Shown: positions 62,533-64,000 of the stretch, piece by piece
Numbering within the stretch: position 1 is the stretch's first letter
How the letters are laid out: each line of letters opens with the position of its first letter
Source: Osmia lignaria lignaria
Taxonomy: Eukaryota; Arthropoda; Insecta; Hymenoptera; Megachilidae
Length of the DNA: 64,000 nt
Direction of reading: 5' to 3'
Assembly (NCBI RefSeq): GCF_051020975.1
Contig: NC_135045.1
Coordinates: 9,550,501-9,614,500 of the forward strand
Notes under the pieces: model-generated
Told to the model about the DNA's origin: nothing
The model's input: only the letters and a program-made list of their open reading frames with translations
Database searches by the model: none
Made by a program: the position numbers and the translations under genes

Positions 62533-64000
62533 TTCTTTCGATGCTTTTTGCGAAATTCAAGGATTTCTTCATTGACGTATTGATTCTTTTTATTCATTTT
62601 ATTTGTGCATCAAGAGAAGTTCCAAAAATTGTATAAAGGATTTCAGTAATTGAATGCTGTCAAGAAAGTACAAATGATTCTGATCTTATCGTAGGCATCG
62701 AAAATTAAATTTTCTAAGCATTGTACAGGATAAACGGTACGCAACCTTTATCCATCGATTTGCTTAGTTTCCTCGAGAATGATCGTGTGAATGGTACGGG
62801 AATCATGGATCAGAATGGATAATCTATGCAACGTTCCTAAAGGCACTGCATGTAGAGAATCGATTGCGAAATACTACGAAATTAGACGCATCTTTCGAGG
62901 TACGTGTTGAAATTATGCTCACGGTACGAGGCCAGTTTCACTTGCACTCCCACGGTTGCACTTTGTTCCGACTACGATTTATGCATGCACGGTGATTGAA
63001 TTATGTAATTACCGTGTGGCGTGGCTTTAAGCGAATTACAAACGCGATTATTACGACGAAACGAATTATAAATCGTGCTCGGGGATCGTTCATCTTCGTT
63101 CGATAGACGACAAGCGTATTCATTCCACGGTTGGCGCGAAGGTGGTCAAAAATCTATTCGAACAATGGGTAACAAAATAAAAAATATGAAAGTGAATTCC
63201 GTCGCCTAAGACACTGAATTTTTTTATGAAAATTCGAAGTGAAGAAATTCCAGAAGGTACACGATATTATTTGCACTTTTTCGTCGTTCGTGTTTACATC
63301 GAAAAGAAACGACGAAGCGTACGCAAGGAGAACTTTCGCACGACGAAATTCGTCACGGTCGGAACAACTGAAAGAGCCCGTAGAGAATAAAGGGGAACGG
63401 AAGAAAGGTAAAAACCCTTGGAAGGAAGAGTGCCTATCCCTTTTGCGGTCTACCTACGCCCCGAGACGATGTTGCATTGTGTACGTACAATATTAACCGC
63501 GATATGGGGGACGACAAAAGGACCAGGAAAGTGCAACGGGCGGTGGTGCACCGCTGCGAAACCAACGCCATGGGACGAATGAATGATTCAGAGCCGTGCT
63601 TGTCACGACAGCCCTGCTGCCACCAGCTAATGCAGAAACGCGTGTGTGTTGTCGCTTAAGGTGCGTCTACACTGCATCTGGCGAACAATTCGCAACAATA
63701 CAGAAATCGATTTTCCTAGGAATCGCCTATTCACGTATTCTTCCTAATCTATTCATAGGCTACAATTCTAATTGATACTTTTTAAAGTTAACATTAGTCG
63801 AGGCTCTCGGGTTTCTAATAACAAAATATTTTATACGGCTGTTGGTGAATACGCACCTTTAAGGTCATATTGCTTGGAATAATGGCGCACAGTCTCTACG
63901 TTTCGATTTGAATTCTCAGACTTTACTTTTCGCTGCGAGGGCGGACAAGGTTACGTAGATCGACAGCATACGAGTTGGCAGGACAATATCATCGTTGTTG
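62533..64000. other. Non-coding stretch, no gene seen
   Basis: Unique DNA. The 85-codon frame at 63239-63496 and the 60-codon frame at 63477-63659 are low in recognisable content. No exon, RNA gene or repeat is supported up to the end of the window. Confidence 0.5.

Noticed and set aside
1..64000. CRISPR arrays, operons, prophage or other bacterial features
   Set aside because: No regularly spaced repeats, no ribosome-binding-site-preceded genes and no dense coding; the window is clearly not prokaryotic.

Overview
This window looks like eukaryotic nuclear DNA from an insect, most probably a hymenopteran (a bee is my best guess). The reasons are moderately AT-rich, low-repeat DNA with unusually abundant CpG, no operon-like packing, spliceosomal-type signals, and degraded DNA transposons of piggyBac, Tc1 and MITE type. 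This is inferred from composition and element types, not from a recognised gene.

No protein-coding gene can be supported. Open frames are short, scattered over both strands, mostly overlapping in antisense, and none has a recognisable domain except transposase remnants. The window is best read as a gene desert or the interior of one or more very long introns. Weak gene-structure evidence consists of splice-like motifs on the + strand: a 60-nt exon candidate (33681-33740), a 70-nt exon candidate (18948-19017), and joined acceptor/donor motifs resembling recursive-splicing ratchet points (2883/2884, 33680/33681, 49082/49083).

Layout: 1-8846 is unique non-coding DNA with one ratchet-like site. 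8851-9743 is a piggyBac-type relic with TTAA target sites, a cysteine-rich transposase C-terminus on the minus strand, and a long inverted-repeat element nested inside. 9748-17506 is unique DNA. 17507-18175 is a composite Tc1-type relic with one complete short element plus a second right end. 19572-20003 is a two-copy tandem repeat. 22001-22307 and 34541-34847 are two copies of one MITE in opposite orientation. 25640-26580 is CpG-dense. 26909-27444 is a second Tc1-type relic that shares 21 bp of outside flank with the first. 46601-46881 is another two-copy tandem duplication. The last 10 kb is GC- and CpG-richer, with scattered promoter-like motifs (TATA at 59272, a YY1-like motif at 61146, paired E-boxes at 62510).

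The mobile elements do not form a functioning system; each is internally deleted, frameshifted or stop-interrupted. The most interesting signals are the composite Tc1 relic and its shared flank, the nested piggyBac/MITE structure with its near-readable zinc-binding tail, the MITE with an iterated terminal motif, and the ratchet-like splice sites in an otherwise gene-free stretch.
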